Assembly (NCBI GenBank): GCA_947683625.1 | Contig: CANTUR010000286.1 | Span: 1,293,501-1,357,500 of the forward strand | Direction of reading: 5' to 3' | DNA: 64,000 nucleotides | Origin: Mallotus nudiflorus | Taxonomy: Eukaryota > Streptophyta > Magnoliopsida > Malpighiales > Euphorbiaceae | Shown here: in pieces, positions 33,351 to 45,517 of the stretch | Layout: each line of letters opens with the position of its first letter | How positions within the stretch are numbered: position 1 is the stretch's first letter | Notes under the pieces: generated by a model | What the model saw: only the letters and a program-made list of their open reading frames with translations | Databases searched by the model: none | What the model was told of the DNA's origin: nothing | Translations under genes and position numbers: made by a program

Positions 33351-34243
33351 GTTCCTGGCATGACCCAAACTAAAATTCATGACCGGCGCTAGGGAACAGG
33401 AATTCTTTCGAATCCGGAACCCGTAGCAAGCCTTAGAAAATAAAATCATGCAATAAATAAATAAAAAGTACAACTGAATTATTTTTTTTTCAAATCAATA
33501 TATGAAAATGAATACTCAATATCTTTTCATAAATAAATATATATTCATATAGTGCTCAAATATAACTCTCTGAGTATTAAATATCAAAACAAAATAATAC
33601 TCTTTTGATACAATAACACTACTAATGCAGTTTCTAGAATACAAATCAGAGTTCAAAATATACATTTACATAAAATAGTTGGGACAAAAGAATACCAGCG
33701 AAGAACTCTACTACTAAGGTCTGACGATATAGGATCTCCTGAAAAAAATAATTGAGGGGGGTTAGGTCTCACTGAGTGAATTATTATACTATATACACAT
33801 GCAACCTAAACCATATCCAGTCAGGCATTCTTATATATATATATATATATGTATGTACACGCATTTCACACAAATGTCAAATTCTGCTTTTATAAATATA
33901 ATAAATGTAGAAAATATTTATTTTAATACATGAAGGATCAAATAAAACCCTATTAATTGCAACCTCAATCAACCATATCATCACTTTAGCCATACAGGCT
34001 CACTTAATTCCAAATAAATTCACTTAATCCATATGGATAGTAGAATGGCCCCGAGACACTAAGTCGACCGAGCTTCAGTAGTCTGACTGTCAGTGTGATT
34101 GGCCTCGAGACACTTATTCAACCGAGCTCCCATAATCACACTATCAATCATAGCACATCTCAAATCATAAATCAATTATATCATAATTACCACAAGTAAT
34201 TCCTCACTCAAACCTAAATCTGTCACACTGGTACGTACACGGT

Positions 34244-34262
34244 CCTAGTGCTGCCCACTAGG
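34244..34262 (-). other. Conserved LTR hairpin D (solo LTR 3)
   Basis: Sense strand CCTAGTGGGCAGCACTAGG: perfect 7-bp stem with GGCAG loop, in the same conserved context as in the other LTRs. Confidence 0.6.
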
Positions 34263-35044
34263 TAGCACGTTCTATTGATATCCTTCATTTAAAATAAATC
34301 ATCCATTCGAAAAGTAAATAGTGTAGAATGACATTCATAATAGTAAAATAAACCATATATATACCAAAAATATACCTAAAATAAACCATGTATATTTCGG
34401 ATATATATATGTCAAATGAAACATGAAATATACCAAAATAATCCATGAATATACTTAAAAACAATTTAAGTATAAATTAATAATATAACATGCATTTACT
34501 TAGGAATATACCTAAAATATATTAAAAATATACCTAAAGTATACTAATCGTTTAATAAAACAATTATGAATAAATATACATTTATAATATGTATTTAATT
34601 TGATTTATACCTAAAAATATACTAAAAATAAACCTAATTATCTAACATGCATATATAAAAAATAAACCCTAATATACCCATGATATAGTAAATGTATATA
34701 GAAAATATGCAGACATATGCATCAAGATATACTAAAAATATACTGAAAATATACCAAATCATATTATAAATTAGATTACTATTTAAAACATATAATGAAA
34801 ATGAAAAATCATAAGTCATGTATCCTAAATGCAATACATATATATATAGTATAATAACTCACAGGTGTGTGCTCCTCGAGATTGGTCCAACGAGCCCGGT
34901 CCGCTAGGACTCGGTCTCGACGCAACTAAATAATAAAAATAATCACGGACAATCAGAATAAATTTCTAACTTAAACTTCTAGAGACTCGATCTAGGATTA
35001 CAAAATACAAACAGACACAAAATAGGAATTAGACCTGATGTCTT

Positions 35045-35119
35045 GTTTTACGAGAATTCTACCGAAAATTCGGTAGAACCTCCTCTGTAAAACAGACATC
35101 TCTTTACTAAAAAATAAAA
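35045..35119 (-). other. Conserved inverted-repeat block in solo LTR 3
   Basis: Hairpin A (35057-35078) is a perfect 10-bp stem, TTCTACCGAA with TTCGGTAGAA. Stem C pairs 35045-35051 with 35087-35093 perfectly. Hairpin B (35102-35119) in sense is TTTTATT-TTTT-AGTAAAG. Compared with solo LTR 1, one C-G pair has become U-A and two pairs have become U-G, so the stem survives several substitutions. Confidence 0.65.
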
Positions 35120-36569
35120 CCGGTTCTGCAAGAAAAATACACTTCTAATATAGAAATTCTCATAACCCTTGGTTGGGATCAGGAACTACAAAAATTCCCC
35201 AACCGAGGTCCACAATTCACCAAAATTCAAATAATATAATAAAATATATTAAAATCAATAATTACCATAAATACCCTCAAAATATCAAAATACAGTATAT
35301 TTAACATTAAACACCAAAATAATTATTTTCCCAAATAATTAATTGAAATCCCAAATAATATTATAATATTATTAAAAATCCATTTTTTTTTTCCAATAAA
35401 TACACAAATATTAATAAAAATTCATTTTATAAATCCAATTAACTTAATTAGTCCAAACATATATTAAAATTTACAAAAAATCCATTTATTTACAAAAATA
35501 GTATATTATATATTATTTGAAAATAATTTTTAAAAATTAGTTTTAATTTGTTAAAAATAGTAATTAATTTGTAAAAAATCATTTTTATACTTCAAATATT
35601 ATAAAAATCAATTAAACATAATATTCAACTAAATTACCACCAAATTACCAAATTAACCCTAATATTTAAAAAAACACATAAAATACTAATATTACTCAAA
35701 AATTCAATAAAAATTATATAAATACACAAAAATTATTTTCTCAACATATATCTCCATAATATCAACAAAAACATATATTTAACAAACTACTTCTAACAAA
35801 ATATATATTTAACCTATATTTTCAAAATTGACATAAACTAAAAATAATTATATGAATTACACAAAATTCATAAAAATTATAAACTCAACTCTAAAATTAA
35901 TAATAACCACTAATAACACCAAAAATCACAATTTCACAATTTATATAATGAATTTACGAAAATTAATAAAATAATATTAAAATATTCAAAAATTCACAAA
36001 AATCGAAATAAAATCCAAAAATCACACAAAAATTCATGGAAGTAGATTAAGCTTCCAGGAATAACTTTTGTGAAGGAAGATTGCAAGATTCATCAAGATC
36101 AAGCTTAAAAAAAAATTGAAACCCTAAAGCTCCAAAAATAAAAATTCAACAACACTCAAGAAAATGAAGTTTTAAGCTTAAACTAAGTTTAGATTCATGC
36201 TCACTAGAGCTAGGGGAGTAGATAGAGACCAGAAGCTTGAGAAATGGTGGCCAAAAAAGAGAAGTTGGCCGGAAATGGATTTTTCAGTCTCTTTGGGTTT
36301 ACAAGGCTACCGGCGTCGGAGAAGAAGGTAGAAGGGACAACGGAAGGCGGCTGGAGGCTGTGGTGGTTACTGGATGCCAGAGAGGCACACTGACAATTGT
36401 TGAACAGGATAGCAGTGGGAAGAAGGGAGGTTGACAGTGTATTGCGTGAAGGTTAGATGTTTCTGTGTAAAAATGTATATGGTTGCTGTGTTTGTTTGTT
36501 TATATAATCATGTGCTTGTTTGTTTTAATATATGGGTATGTATGTGTTTATTTTGTATGCATGCATGTG

Positions 36570-36614
<45 letters not shown>

Positions 36615-36960
36615 ACACATACATTAACATATATACATAAAATAACAATATATAATAATAATACTAATAAAAAAATTAATGTAATTTATCTAAAAATATA
36701 ATATTAAAATAATAATGCACATAACTAAATATTATTAAAATAATACTATCCAAAATAATAATTATAAATAATGCAAATTAAATGTCCAAAATAATAAATT
36801 TCAAAATAAAATATTTACGTAGAAAATTATAATTAAACATAAAATAATAATAATTAATCACAAAATAATTAAATAATTAAATTTAACTTTTAAATTTTAT
36901 TAACATTGCATACCTCATTATTTAATAAAATAATTTAAAAATCAGGGTTATTACAGTTCC

Positions 36961-37400
36961 ACCTTATAACTCTTTAGTAGTTCTCTAACTTCCCCTTGGA
37001 ATTGAACACCATTATCAAAGATGATGTGATGGGGAATCCCATATCAACAAAACAGATTTCTTTTAATGAACTTAGCCACTTGCTTGGCTCCTATCCTTGT
37101 GAATGATTATGCTTTTACCCACTTTATGAAGTAATCCATTGCCACTAAGATGAATCTGTGTTTGTTTGAGGTTGTCGAGTGGATTTCTCGAATTATGTCT
37201 AGTCCCCATACTGAGAAAGGCTATAGAAAGAAGATGTAGTATAATTTTGTTACGGGAAGGTGGTTGACATTCCCGTGGATTTGACACTTGTGGCATTCCT
37301 CACAAATTTAATATAGTCTTCCATCATTGTCATCTATAAGAACCCTTATCCGATTAGCTTTTTAGCTAGGATTGCTCTATTCCTGTATGGACCACAAACA
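36961..37400 (-). pseudogene. Integrase core, first half (element 2), right of solo LTR 3
   Basis: Minus strand: VWGLDIIREIHSTTSNKHRF, ILVAMDYFIKWVKA, KQVAKFIKRNLFC, IIFDNGVQFQGE, RELLKSYKVE. The first two catalytic Asp residues are present. Stops occur at former Gln and Arg codons (about 37111 and 37058). The HHCC module upstream (CHKCQ-like, about 37285) is recognisable. It continues at 33350 across solo LTR 3. Confidence 0.85.
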
Positions 37401-37639
37401 CCTTCGTCTACCTCTTCTATTGCTCTTGTAGACTCAGTTTCATCTATACATCAGAGTTGTAACCCATATGAAGTTCTTTTATATAACACACCATGGTGCG
37501 ATGTGAATTTTGATTCTAATCATCGAATGACTACCTTATCTTTTTCACTTCCTTAATTAGGATAGGCTTGTTCCTTCAAATATCTCTGGATGTCATAAAA
37601 CCAAGGTTTTTTAGTTGTTTCTATCTTTGCTATTCTACA

Positions 37640-38083
37640 ATTATTATAATAAGGTTGTCCCGATCTGACTAGGATTAAAGGCTTTTTAGGCATTTTGCAT
37701 GGTCGTTCCTACACTGATGCTAGGGAAGCAAGTGCATTTACCATCTAATTGTGGTTTCTATGGAGATGAATGAATTTGTATTTTTGGAAGGACATGGTGA
37801 GCAACTTTAAGTAATCCAGGTAAGTTTTAAAGTGTTGCTCTTTTAATTCCCACTCCTCTATGGCATAATTGATTACTAGCATGGAATCTCTGAAGATTTT
37901 GACTTCTGTAACATCTATGGCTATTAGTGCTTTTATTTTGAGTGCACATGCCTCATATTCTACTTCATTATTTATGACTTTGAACTCAAGCTTTTTGGCA
38001 ATTGGTACCACTTTGCCTTCTTGAGATTGCAATATGACACTAACTCCTTTACCGAACTGATTAACTACTCTGTCAAAATACAT
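37640..38083 (-). pseudogene. Archaeal-type second RNase H (element 2)
   Basis: Minus strand: MYFDRVVNQFGKGVSVIL, VPIAKKLEFKVINNEVEYEAC, KIFRDSMLVINYAIEEWELK. The first Asp, Glu and second Asp are visible; the last Asp of the usual A-D-A-L-A is Asn (VNALASLA). The open frame of 112 codons is unusually long for this element. Same position as aRNH in element 1, which supports the Tat assignment. Confidence 0.8.
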
Positions 38084-38089
38084 CTACCA

Positions 38090-39540
38090 TCCTTGAATCT
38101 CAATGACTGAACTGAGGTCATTTGGGAAGTCTATTTGGATTTCTTCTGAGTCTGGAATGGCATTGAGAGCAAGAAATTCAGCCATTGCTCTTCCCTTTAT
38201 TGCCTTCTTAGTCACGTATTACACATCGAATTCTATTAATAGCATGGGCCACTTAGCAAGTTTTCCCACCAGGGAGGGAGCTTTGTAGAGGTACTTCATT
38301 AGATTCATTTTAGATATGCCCTAAATTCTATAGGACTAAAAGTAATGTCTGAATTTCTTCATTAGCCATACCATTACCAGACATATATACTCGACTTAGC
38401 TATACTTTTCCTCATACGACAACATCTTTTTTACTTTAGTAAACTATGTGTTCTACTTTTATTTCTCCCTCTTAGGCTAATATTACACTGATTGCATTTT
38501 CTTCAATGGCCAGATACATAGTTAAAGGTATCCCTGGTTTAGGTGGTTTTAGAACCAGTGGGTTAGCTAAGTAGTTTCTGATCTTGTCGAATGCTAATTA
38601 ACACTGCTTATTCCACTCAACTGGTTGATCTTTTCTGAGTAACTTAAAGATTGGTTCACACACGACTATCAACTTGGTGATGAATCTATTGATGAATTGT
38701 AGTTTCCCTAGAAACCCTATAATTTCTTTTTCTAATTGCTTTTTCTTTATTTGGATCCATTTCAATCATATACTGACTGACAACATACCCCAACATCCTT
38801 CGTGAAGTGACCCTAAATATGGATTTCTTCATATTAAGCCTGAGGTTGTACTTTTTAACTCTTTTAAGGAATTTTTTGAGATCGGATGGGTGTTCCTCCC
38901 TAGTTTTTTACTTGACCATTATATGATCAACATACACTTCCACTTCTTTCAACATACATTTCCACTTCTTTGTGTATCATGTCATGGAACATTGTAGTTG
39001 CCATTCTCTAGTAGGTTGCTTTTACATTTTTAAAATTGAAGGACATTACATTGTAGTAATAAGTGCCCCATTTTATTATGAAAGATGTCTTTGCTTTGTC
39101 GATGACTTAGGATCTTATTATATCTAGAAAATCTATCCATAAAGGAGTACATTGCGTATGTGGCAGCACTGTCAACTAGTATGTTAATGTGAGGTAATGG
39201 GAAATCATCTTTTGGGCAGGCCTTGTTAGATCTCTGTAGTTGACACAGATTCTTACCCTTTCATCTTTCTTCAGCATTTTCACCATATTTTCTAACCATT
39301 TCGGAAAGTCTACTACCTATAGAAATTTTGCTTTGATATGCTTCTCGATGTCTTCTTTCACTAGTTGGGCCCATTCTGGTATGAGCCTTCTTAATTTCTG
39401 CTTAACTGATTTGCACCCATCTTTAGTAAGGATGAAATGTTGAGCAGTGTCTCTATCAATACCAAGCATATCATTGTGCGTCCAAGCAAATACTTTTGAA
39501 TATTTTTTTAATTTCTCTCCTCTCTTCAAGGGTAACATCT
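38090..39540 (-). pseudogene. Reverse transcriptase and RNase H (element 2)
   Basis: Minus strand. The frame at 39538 has KVFAWTHNDMLGIDRDTAQH and KQKLRRLIPEWAQLVKEDIE (RT entry). VRICVNYRDL follows at about 39260, then KTSFIIKWGTYYYNV (about 39075) and RMATTMFHDMIHKEVE (about 38990). At the catalytic YVDD site there is a 22-bp tandem duplication (38928-38949 / 38950-38971) and the DD pair reads DH. RNase H remnants follow to about 38200. Many stops at former Gln codons. Confidence 0.8.
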
Positions 39541-40850
39541 TTCAAAATGTACTGAATACATGGTTCAGATTCTGTGCAAATGTTAATTGATTCAGTGCAT
39601 ATGGAATGAATGTCAAATATGCTAATGTTTTGATCAATGTAATACATACTACCATTAGGAAAGACATAAAAAAAGTAAGAAAAATTGGATTTCATTGCAT
39701 TAACTTTAGAGTTCATTACATCACCAATTTCAAATAAAGAAAAAGTACATAGATCATTATCAACAACATCTTCAAACAGGATGTCATCAATGATTGACTT
39801 AAGGATGGTAGTAGCTTGAGTATAATTGATAGTCTCACTCTCATATTCTAGCTCCAGATTTTTCATCAGCTCATTAATGTTAGTCTCAGCGATCATATCT
39901 AGTAGGTGCTTTCCTCTAAGGGTGTCATTGAAGATCTCAAACATGGCTTCCCGATCCCATTGCTTACCCATTTCTCAACTTGTCCTTGGCAGACTCAGGT
40001 TGAGCTTTTAGCCATAAAAGAAATCAACTTCTTAGCCCCAGTGTCTTTTTTAGGATCGTACCTTAGACCACATCTATTAGTCTATCCTCAAAAGTTAGGG
40101 AATTCTATGACCCCAATGTTCCTTCCTCCTAATCTTGCCCTAGGTAGATATTGCATCTTCTTAATCATGGTAGTAACTTTAGGATCAACATGAGTGTCAC
40201 CTATTACAAAAGCCTAAAATCCTTATGGGATCACATTTTGACGTGTAATAATGTTGTTTGTTTCAATAGGGATGGTAATGACTTTTCCATTTAGAGGGAA
40301 CTTGATTTTCTGATGCATAATGGAGGGTATGCCCCCAAGTGGTGGAACTAAAGTCTTTCTAGCAATAGGCCAAATGTTGAAGGGATGTCCAAGATGGTAA
40401 ATTCTATTATTGATTTGATATCACCCACTGTAGCTATTGCTTTGAAAGTCCCGATGACTACTTTTTTAAATCATCATAGGCTCGTATGACCACGTTGGAT
40501 TCTTCTAAGTTTTCATTATTCATACTAAACATATGTAGCAACCTTAAGGGGCAAACATTAATAGCAGATCCATTGTCCACCATAACATATGGAGTTTTTT
40601 TAGACCTAACAATTGCTTATATGAAGAAAGGAGGTTGTGCAGCCTTCCCTCGAGAGGTAAATCTTCATCCGAAAAGGTAATTGCATTGGAGGGAGCTTTC
40701 ATTAAAGAGACTATCACCTCACAAGGTGACACATTAGTGGCAAACTTTGCCTTATCTAGTGCCTTAACTAGGGCATCCCTATGCTTCTTAGAGGCCATGA
40801 GTAGGTCCCAGATACTAGCTTGTGCTTGAGTCTTCTTAAGCTATTTAAAG
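39541..40850 (-). pseudogene. Protease and RT-linker region (element 2)
   Basis: Minus strand. 40798-40600: KKHRDALVKALDKA and ITFSDEDLPLEGR, matching the pre-protease segment of element 1. Protease at about 40580-40230: YVMVDNGSAINVCP with the catalytic Asp intact, NVVIRAYDD and the later PLGGIPS. Then 39971-39541: ESETINYTQATTILKSIIDD and KVNAMKSNFSYFFYVFPNG, the linker before RT. Frames change several times. Confidence 0.75.
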
Positions 40851-42540
40851 ACAATGTCTTCCTCTCTTTGATTGGAGCTTGATCACTTATTACTTATTTT
40901 CCTTTAGGGGGATCTTTCTCTTTCTCAAAGGGTTAATATACTTGCCTGCTGTGAGTCACATGGTTTACTACTAGTGAGGGTTTCTTAGCTACTTACTTAT
41001 CTACTTTTGTACTACTATTATGATCCTAGATAATAATTTCAGGATCATCAGAGTCATACCATAGATTGATCCCCATGACCTGCAAGTTCTGAAGCTAAAT
41101 AGTACTATCCACCCTATCTTTATTATTAAATTCTCCTTCTTATCCTGAGGGTACTATATCTTCTAAGTGAGTGTGAGTAGTAAGGGGTGTTGTGTACTTG
41201 ACTTTATAATTAAACTTTCGAGATGGTTGGCCTAGTAAATCGTATAATCCATGTCCACTGCCTGTGTTTGCTTCTTATGAGTAGGGGCAATCAATCACTT
41301 CACCATTCATAGGGAGAGTTGTATCCTTGGCTCTTTTTTATATCATTAAGTGAGGGAGGAATTTTAGGGCATTACAATGAATTCAAAGGTAGAACGACAT
41401 TGTTCATCTTCGCTAAAGTCATGATATTCAAGAATGAGGCTTGAGAGTTTGTGTTGGGTTTATTGGAAGGCTTGGATTGATTATTCGATAAGGTTTTCTA
41501 GTAGATTGGAGGAAATCATACTGATGGTTAGTGGAGGCATGTTTTGATAGATTGGAAGAGGATTGGTCTTGATGCTGGGTCATTTTTCTGGGTCATCAAT
41601 CTTTCTAGAATCAATGAGGTCTTAGATTGCATTCTTGAGGGTTCTATATGCATCAGTGGTGTGACTGGGCATTTGGTGAAAGTCGCAAAATAGGTTTTAC
41701 TCAATATAAGGGGGTAATGGGTTTGGAAGAGGCTTGGGCTTTTGAGGCTATAAGAGGTTCTTGTATTAGAGTCTCTAGAATACTTTGGAAAGTAGGAGGT
41801 TAAAGCTTGAGAATTTTCTCAATAGTTTGATAGCATTAACAGATGGTAAACTATGAGTGTTGGGTTGGATTAGGTTTATTTCTATGACTTGGTAAAGGTG
41901 TTTTGGATGTTTGATTGGGTATTGCAATGAAAGGTGTTTCTAGCTTACTAGGGTTCCAAATCTTCAATCCTGATTCCAGCCTGATGGAGAGCTCTGAAGT
42001 CAAGATTATGAGCAAAGATAATCTATTTTCTAAAATATGGTAATTCCCCTTTGATTATCAGCTCCATCTATTTATCTTTAGTAGGACAGTTGCTCATTTT
42101 GACTGCCTTTCCTCAGCATCTTATGACATTAAAGAAAACTTCATCAGGTTTCTGTCTCGTGGTCTAAAGATCTCTATGAGTGATGTCAAGCTAAGTGTTG
42201 TATTTATACTGCTTGATGAACTTTTAAGTTAATAGTAACAAATCGCTTTTAATTTCATCCTTAAGGTAAAAAAAACCATACTCTTTGTCCTTCCTATAGT
42301 GATATGAAGAAGAATAAACTAATATAGGATTCTATAAGTTTCATAGTAGCCATGAAGGTAGCATATTGCCTTAGATGGACCCTTAGGTCCCTTATTCCAT
42401 TGAACTTAGCAAAGTTTGGTAGTTTAAAATCATTTGGGAGTGGTTCATCTTTGAACAATGTTGGGTCAGTAAAGCTTTTAAAGCCATGGGTTCCTTTATC
42501 TTTAAAGGCAAATTTCAACTGAGCCATTCTGTTAGCTAAT
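40851..42540 (-). pseudogene. Gag region (element 2)
   Basis: Minus strand from about 42527: MAQLKFAFKDKGTHGFKSF, then PNDFKLPNFAKFNGIRDLRV and HLRQYATFMATM. This is the retrotransposon Gag capsid signature (F-x-K-x-F-N-G...H-L-x-x-Y), also seen in element 3 at 48430. The rest is broken into short frames down to about 40850, where the pre-protease segment begins. No intact zinc knuckle was found. Confidence 0.65.
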
Positions 42541-44188
42541 AATTTAACCTCCCCTACCGATTAATGCTTGGTTATGTCAGTAATTTTTATAGCTTCCTAG
42601 TAGTAGTCATTGTCATAATCAGCTTGAAATGGAGTACAAGGCATTCCCTTCACTTTATTTACCCTGGGGTGAATAGATACGGAAGCTTCATTCAATGGTG
42701 TATTATTCCCATCTCGGGCATTTTTGGCCTTGATTTGGGCTTAGAGGATTTCAGCTACGGTACCATCAATGAGCAACTTTTGGATCCCTTCTTTTAGTTT
42801 GTCTTTGAATTTTTGCCAAGAATTATCTTCTTAGTCACCCATATTTAAACATTGTATTCCTATACATTTATCAAGGTTAGCTAAATGAATGATGCATCAC
42901 ATGTGCCCATAAAAGAAAAGGGTAAGCATGTATGCATGGAGTGGATGCAAAATCCCATAATGAAATATGATCATTACTGTAAGAAATAGTGGTTAGTTCC
43001 TGCCATCCACATGTATGTTATGTATGCATAATTAATCTTAGAAAGTTTGTTAATATTTCCTGCACAGTGAACAAACCAATCACAAGTTAGCTCTCGCTTC
43101 TAACCTTATTTCTCAATGAGGTCATTCATTCTCTTTCCTAGGTAGGTTTTGAACCCATAGTCATTAGGGGACTATGGTTTTTCTCTTCGAACTAGGTTGT
43201 TTCTATTTATGTTGATTAGAATCAAAGGGTAAATTGAGGAACAATACTAAAATGTACTTGAGGTAATCACATGATAACGATCAATTATTAAGCTTCAAAT
43301 GATGTCTAGAGCCTATATGCACCCATATGCATAGGGCTAAGGTCAATCAAAAGGGGTTTAAGTTCTTGCCCCCATATCGATATTTGATATATTTACCAAG
43401 AGTCATGAAAGTATCATTTGATAGTGTACATTTTGATTTTGTCGACATAAAGGTCCATAATATAGTTAAATTCCTAACTCATTCATTTGATCTGATAAGA
43501 ATAAATGGATGACATTTCATAGGTTCCATCATCGATGGATGTCATTATTTGTTAGTTTACATAGACTATTCAAGCTAACGTATATGATTCTTATCATTCT
43601 TCATGCTTCAGGCTCTTATAAAATGGATGAGAATCACATGGATCTGAGCGCAAACATTCTATAAAAACTGACATTACAACATCATTCGGTGATAGACACT
43701 AGGAGAGTCATGTCATTTATGAATATCAAGTTAAACAGACAATATTAGGACAAGGATAACATGTACAGCTTGGTGGAATCCTAGTGGATGTTACTAGTAG
43801 CTTATCTATAAGAACTGAGTCATGGTGAAAGTCTAAGGGTTCCTTTAACAAGAATGCCCCCATATGACTAGGGTTAGGGACTCTAGTCAGTGAGTATAAT
43901 ATTTTTTTGATAACTCAGCTGCCCCCCTTTAGAACTTGGTTTACAAACTCTAGTCCAATGAGTTTGGCAAATGCATGAGTAAAGACTAAAGGTGATAATA
44001 CTTATCTTTGTTGCCCCATGACTCAAGTGGAATCATGGTGGCAATGTCATTCAGTATTATTATGGTTTTAGGGACCAGTGGTGCACGTGTGATGTGTAGC
44101 GCAAATGCAGTGGTGAGGGGCTTTATACAATTGAGTATTGCATAATGAGAAATAGTCATTTTTTAGTTAATATCTCTTACTTAGAAAT
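42541..44188 (-). other. 5' leader of element 2
   Basis: About 1.65 kb between primer site and Gag start on the minus strand. No protein seen. Part of it (sense CTTGTTAAAGGAACCC near 43850) resembles the leader of element 3 (CTTATTAAGGGAACC near 47320), so the two elements are related. Confidence 0.5.
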
Positions 44189-44205
44189 CCCCAATGGAGT
44201 CACCA
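44188..44205 (-). other. Primer-binding site, tRNA-Arg type (element 2)
   Basis: Minus strand TGGTGACTCCATTGGGGA. It matches the 3' end of plant tRNA-Arg(ACG) (complement TGGCGACTCCGCTGGGG) with a few C/G to T/A changes. It marks the 5' LTR boundary at about 44206. Confidence 0.75.
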
Positions 44206-45517
44206 CTATGAGGGATCAATTGGTTTAGGTTTCCAAGGGACATGATAACTTTGCCAAATAGGGATAAATGATTGGTCTTAGGAAGGATGAGATGCCCTTT
44301 TTTTTATTTTGTGGAGTTGCCACCTGATTTTTAGAAAATTAGGAAAAGAAAAGGGACAACATCGGGTCACTTAATGAGTATTACCCTTAGTAGATTTTTT
44401 TGGGTTCGGGGGATTGCATATACTTTTTTAACTATTTCTTATTATATGATATTCAATGTATAGCTACCGTAACACCCTAGTTTTGGTAATGACAGTTTGT
44501 ATAGCATTCGTATAGTACATCAGATAATGGAAGATAATAAAGTTGAACATACCATTATTACATTGCTTTCCTAGTAAAACACATATAAAAGAAAAAAGGA
44601 TTACGAAAAAGTAAATCTAATTGCGAAAAAGTAAATTTAACTTAATATAATGAATATGCAAGGTTAGCACAACTATGCACGTAGCTTGCCCAATCACTGG
44701 GGATAAGCAATGGACACTCAATCACTTGAAAGAGTAAGCAAAATGTACACAATCATGCATATTTATAGTAATTATTTAGGCTATTTATAGGAATGGAAAT
44801 CTTTATGTGATGAAGGGTTATGCAAGTGAATTTTTTGAAATTTCACCCTATATATGGCTTGTGCTCACAACACATTGAAGGTACATGAGGAACTGATGAT
44901 GAAAATTGACTTTGAAATTATATTTATTGGATTTAATTTATTAGTTTTGAAATAAATTATAAATTATTTTTATTTTATTTTTTTGGACTTACTTTTAAAT
45001 TTTATTTTTAATTATTTCTTTAAAAAAATTTCAAAAAAAAGAGAGAAAATTCGAAAAAAAGGTAGCCATCAGAAATCCACACTTTCAACTAGTACTTCAC
45101 AATTTATTATTATTATTTTATATTTGTTTTGTTTTTTTTTTACTTTTATACTTATTTTTTATTGGTTGTTATTTTAATTTTATTAGATAAAAATATTGAT
45201 AAATTTGTTTTTTTATTAGATAAATAAAAACAAATTTGTTTTATTTGATTTTTATTATGAACCTAACATAGGCTTACAGGACTAAATTTCTATATATTCA
45301 TCATTTTCTTTTCATAAGGGGGAGGCACCTAAGGTTTTATTATTTTTTCATTCATTTTCTCTGATTCTTAGCCGTGAGCCACAATACACCTACTTGGATT
45401 TTTTCTTATGTACTTTTCTTTAGTTCTTTGCCAAAAGTCATATTAAATAAACTAAAATCACAGACAAACACAACAAAGGCCAAAAGCTTTCATCAACGTT
45501 GATTATTCTTTCGAGGG
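44206..45517 (-). mobile_element. 5' LTR of element 2 and unresolved junction with element 3
   Basis: Sequence just right of the primer site (sense ends CCAATTGATCCCTCATAG) is the end of the element 2 LTR. A CTATAAATAG box at about 44770-44785 (minus strand) is a plausible promoter. No TG start or target duplication could be fixed. The interval 44890-45517 may belong to either element, since element 3 starts somewhere before 45518. T-rich and ATT-rich stretches occur throughout. Confidence 0.4.

Larger units (their letters stand above)
33356..36955 (-). mobile_element. Solo LTR 3, diverged member of the Tekay/Del-like LTR family
   Basis: Begins TGGCATGACCC and ends GGGTTATTACA on the + strand. 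Perfect 5-bp target duplication GTTCC (33351-33355 and 36956-36960). Length 3600 bp. It shares the terminal 60-80 bases, the ACTAGGTAGCACG block and the inverted-repeat blocks with solo LTRs 1 and 2, but is much diverged elsewhere. It splits the integrase of element 2 within the core, between the second and third catalytic residues. A TA run (36574-36611) next to a GC-richer stretch (about 36230-36440) marks the probable start region. Confidence 0.95.
29640..44206 (-). mobile_element. Tat-lineage Ty3/gypsy element 2 (minus strand), degenerate
   Basis: Reading leftwards from 44205: a tRNA-Arg-type primer site, leader, gag (about 42530 down), protease, RT/RNase H, archaeal-type RNase H, and integrase (to about 32780). 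Next come the lineage's post-pol motif (32590-32760) and a PMD gene on the opposite strand (29640-31070). This is the same order as in element 1. Solo LTR 3 splits integrase. The 5' LTR begins at 44206 and extends an uncertain distance right. The 3' LTR was not found, so the left limit given is only the edge of recognised sequence. Confidence 0.75.
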
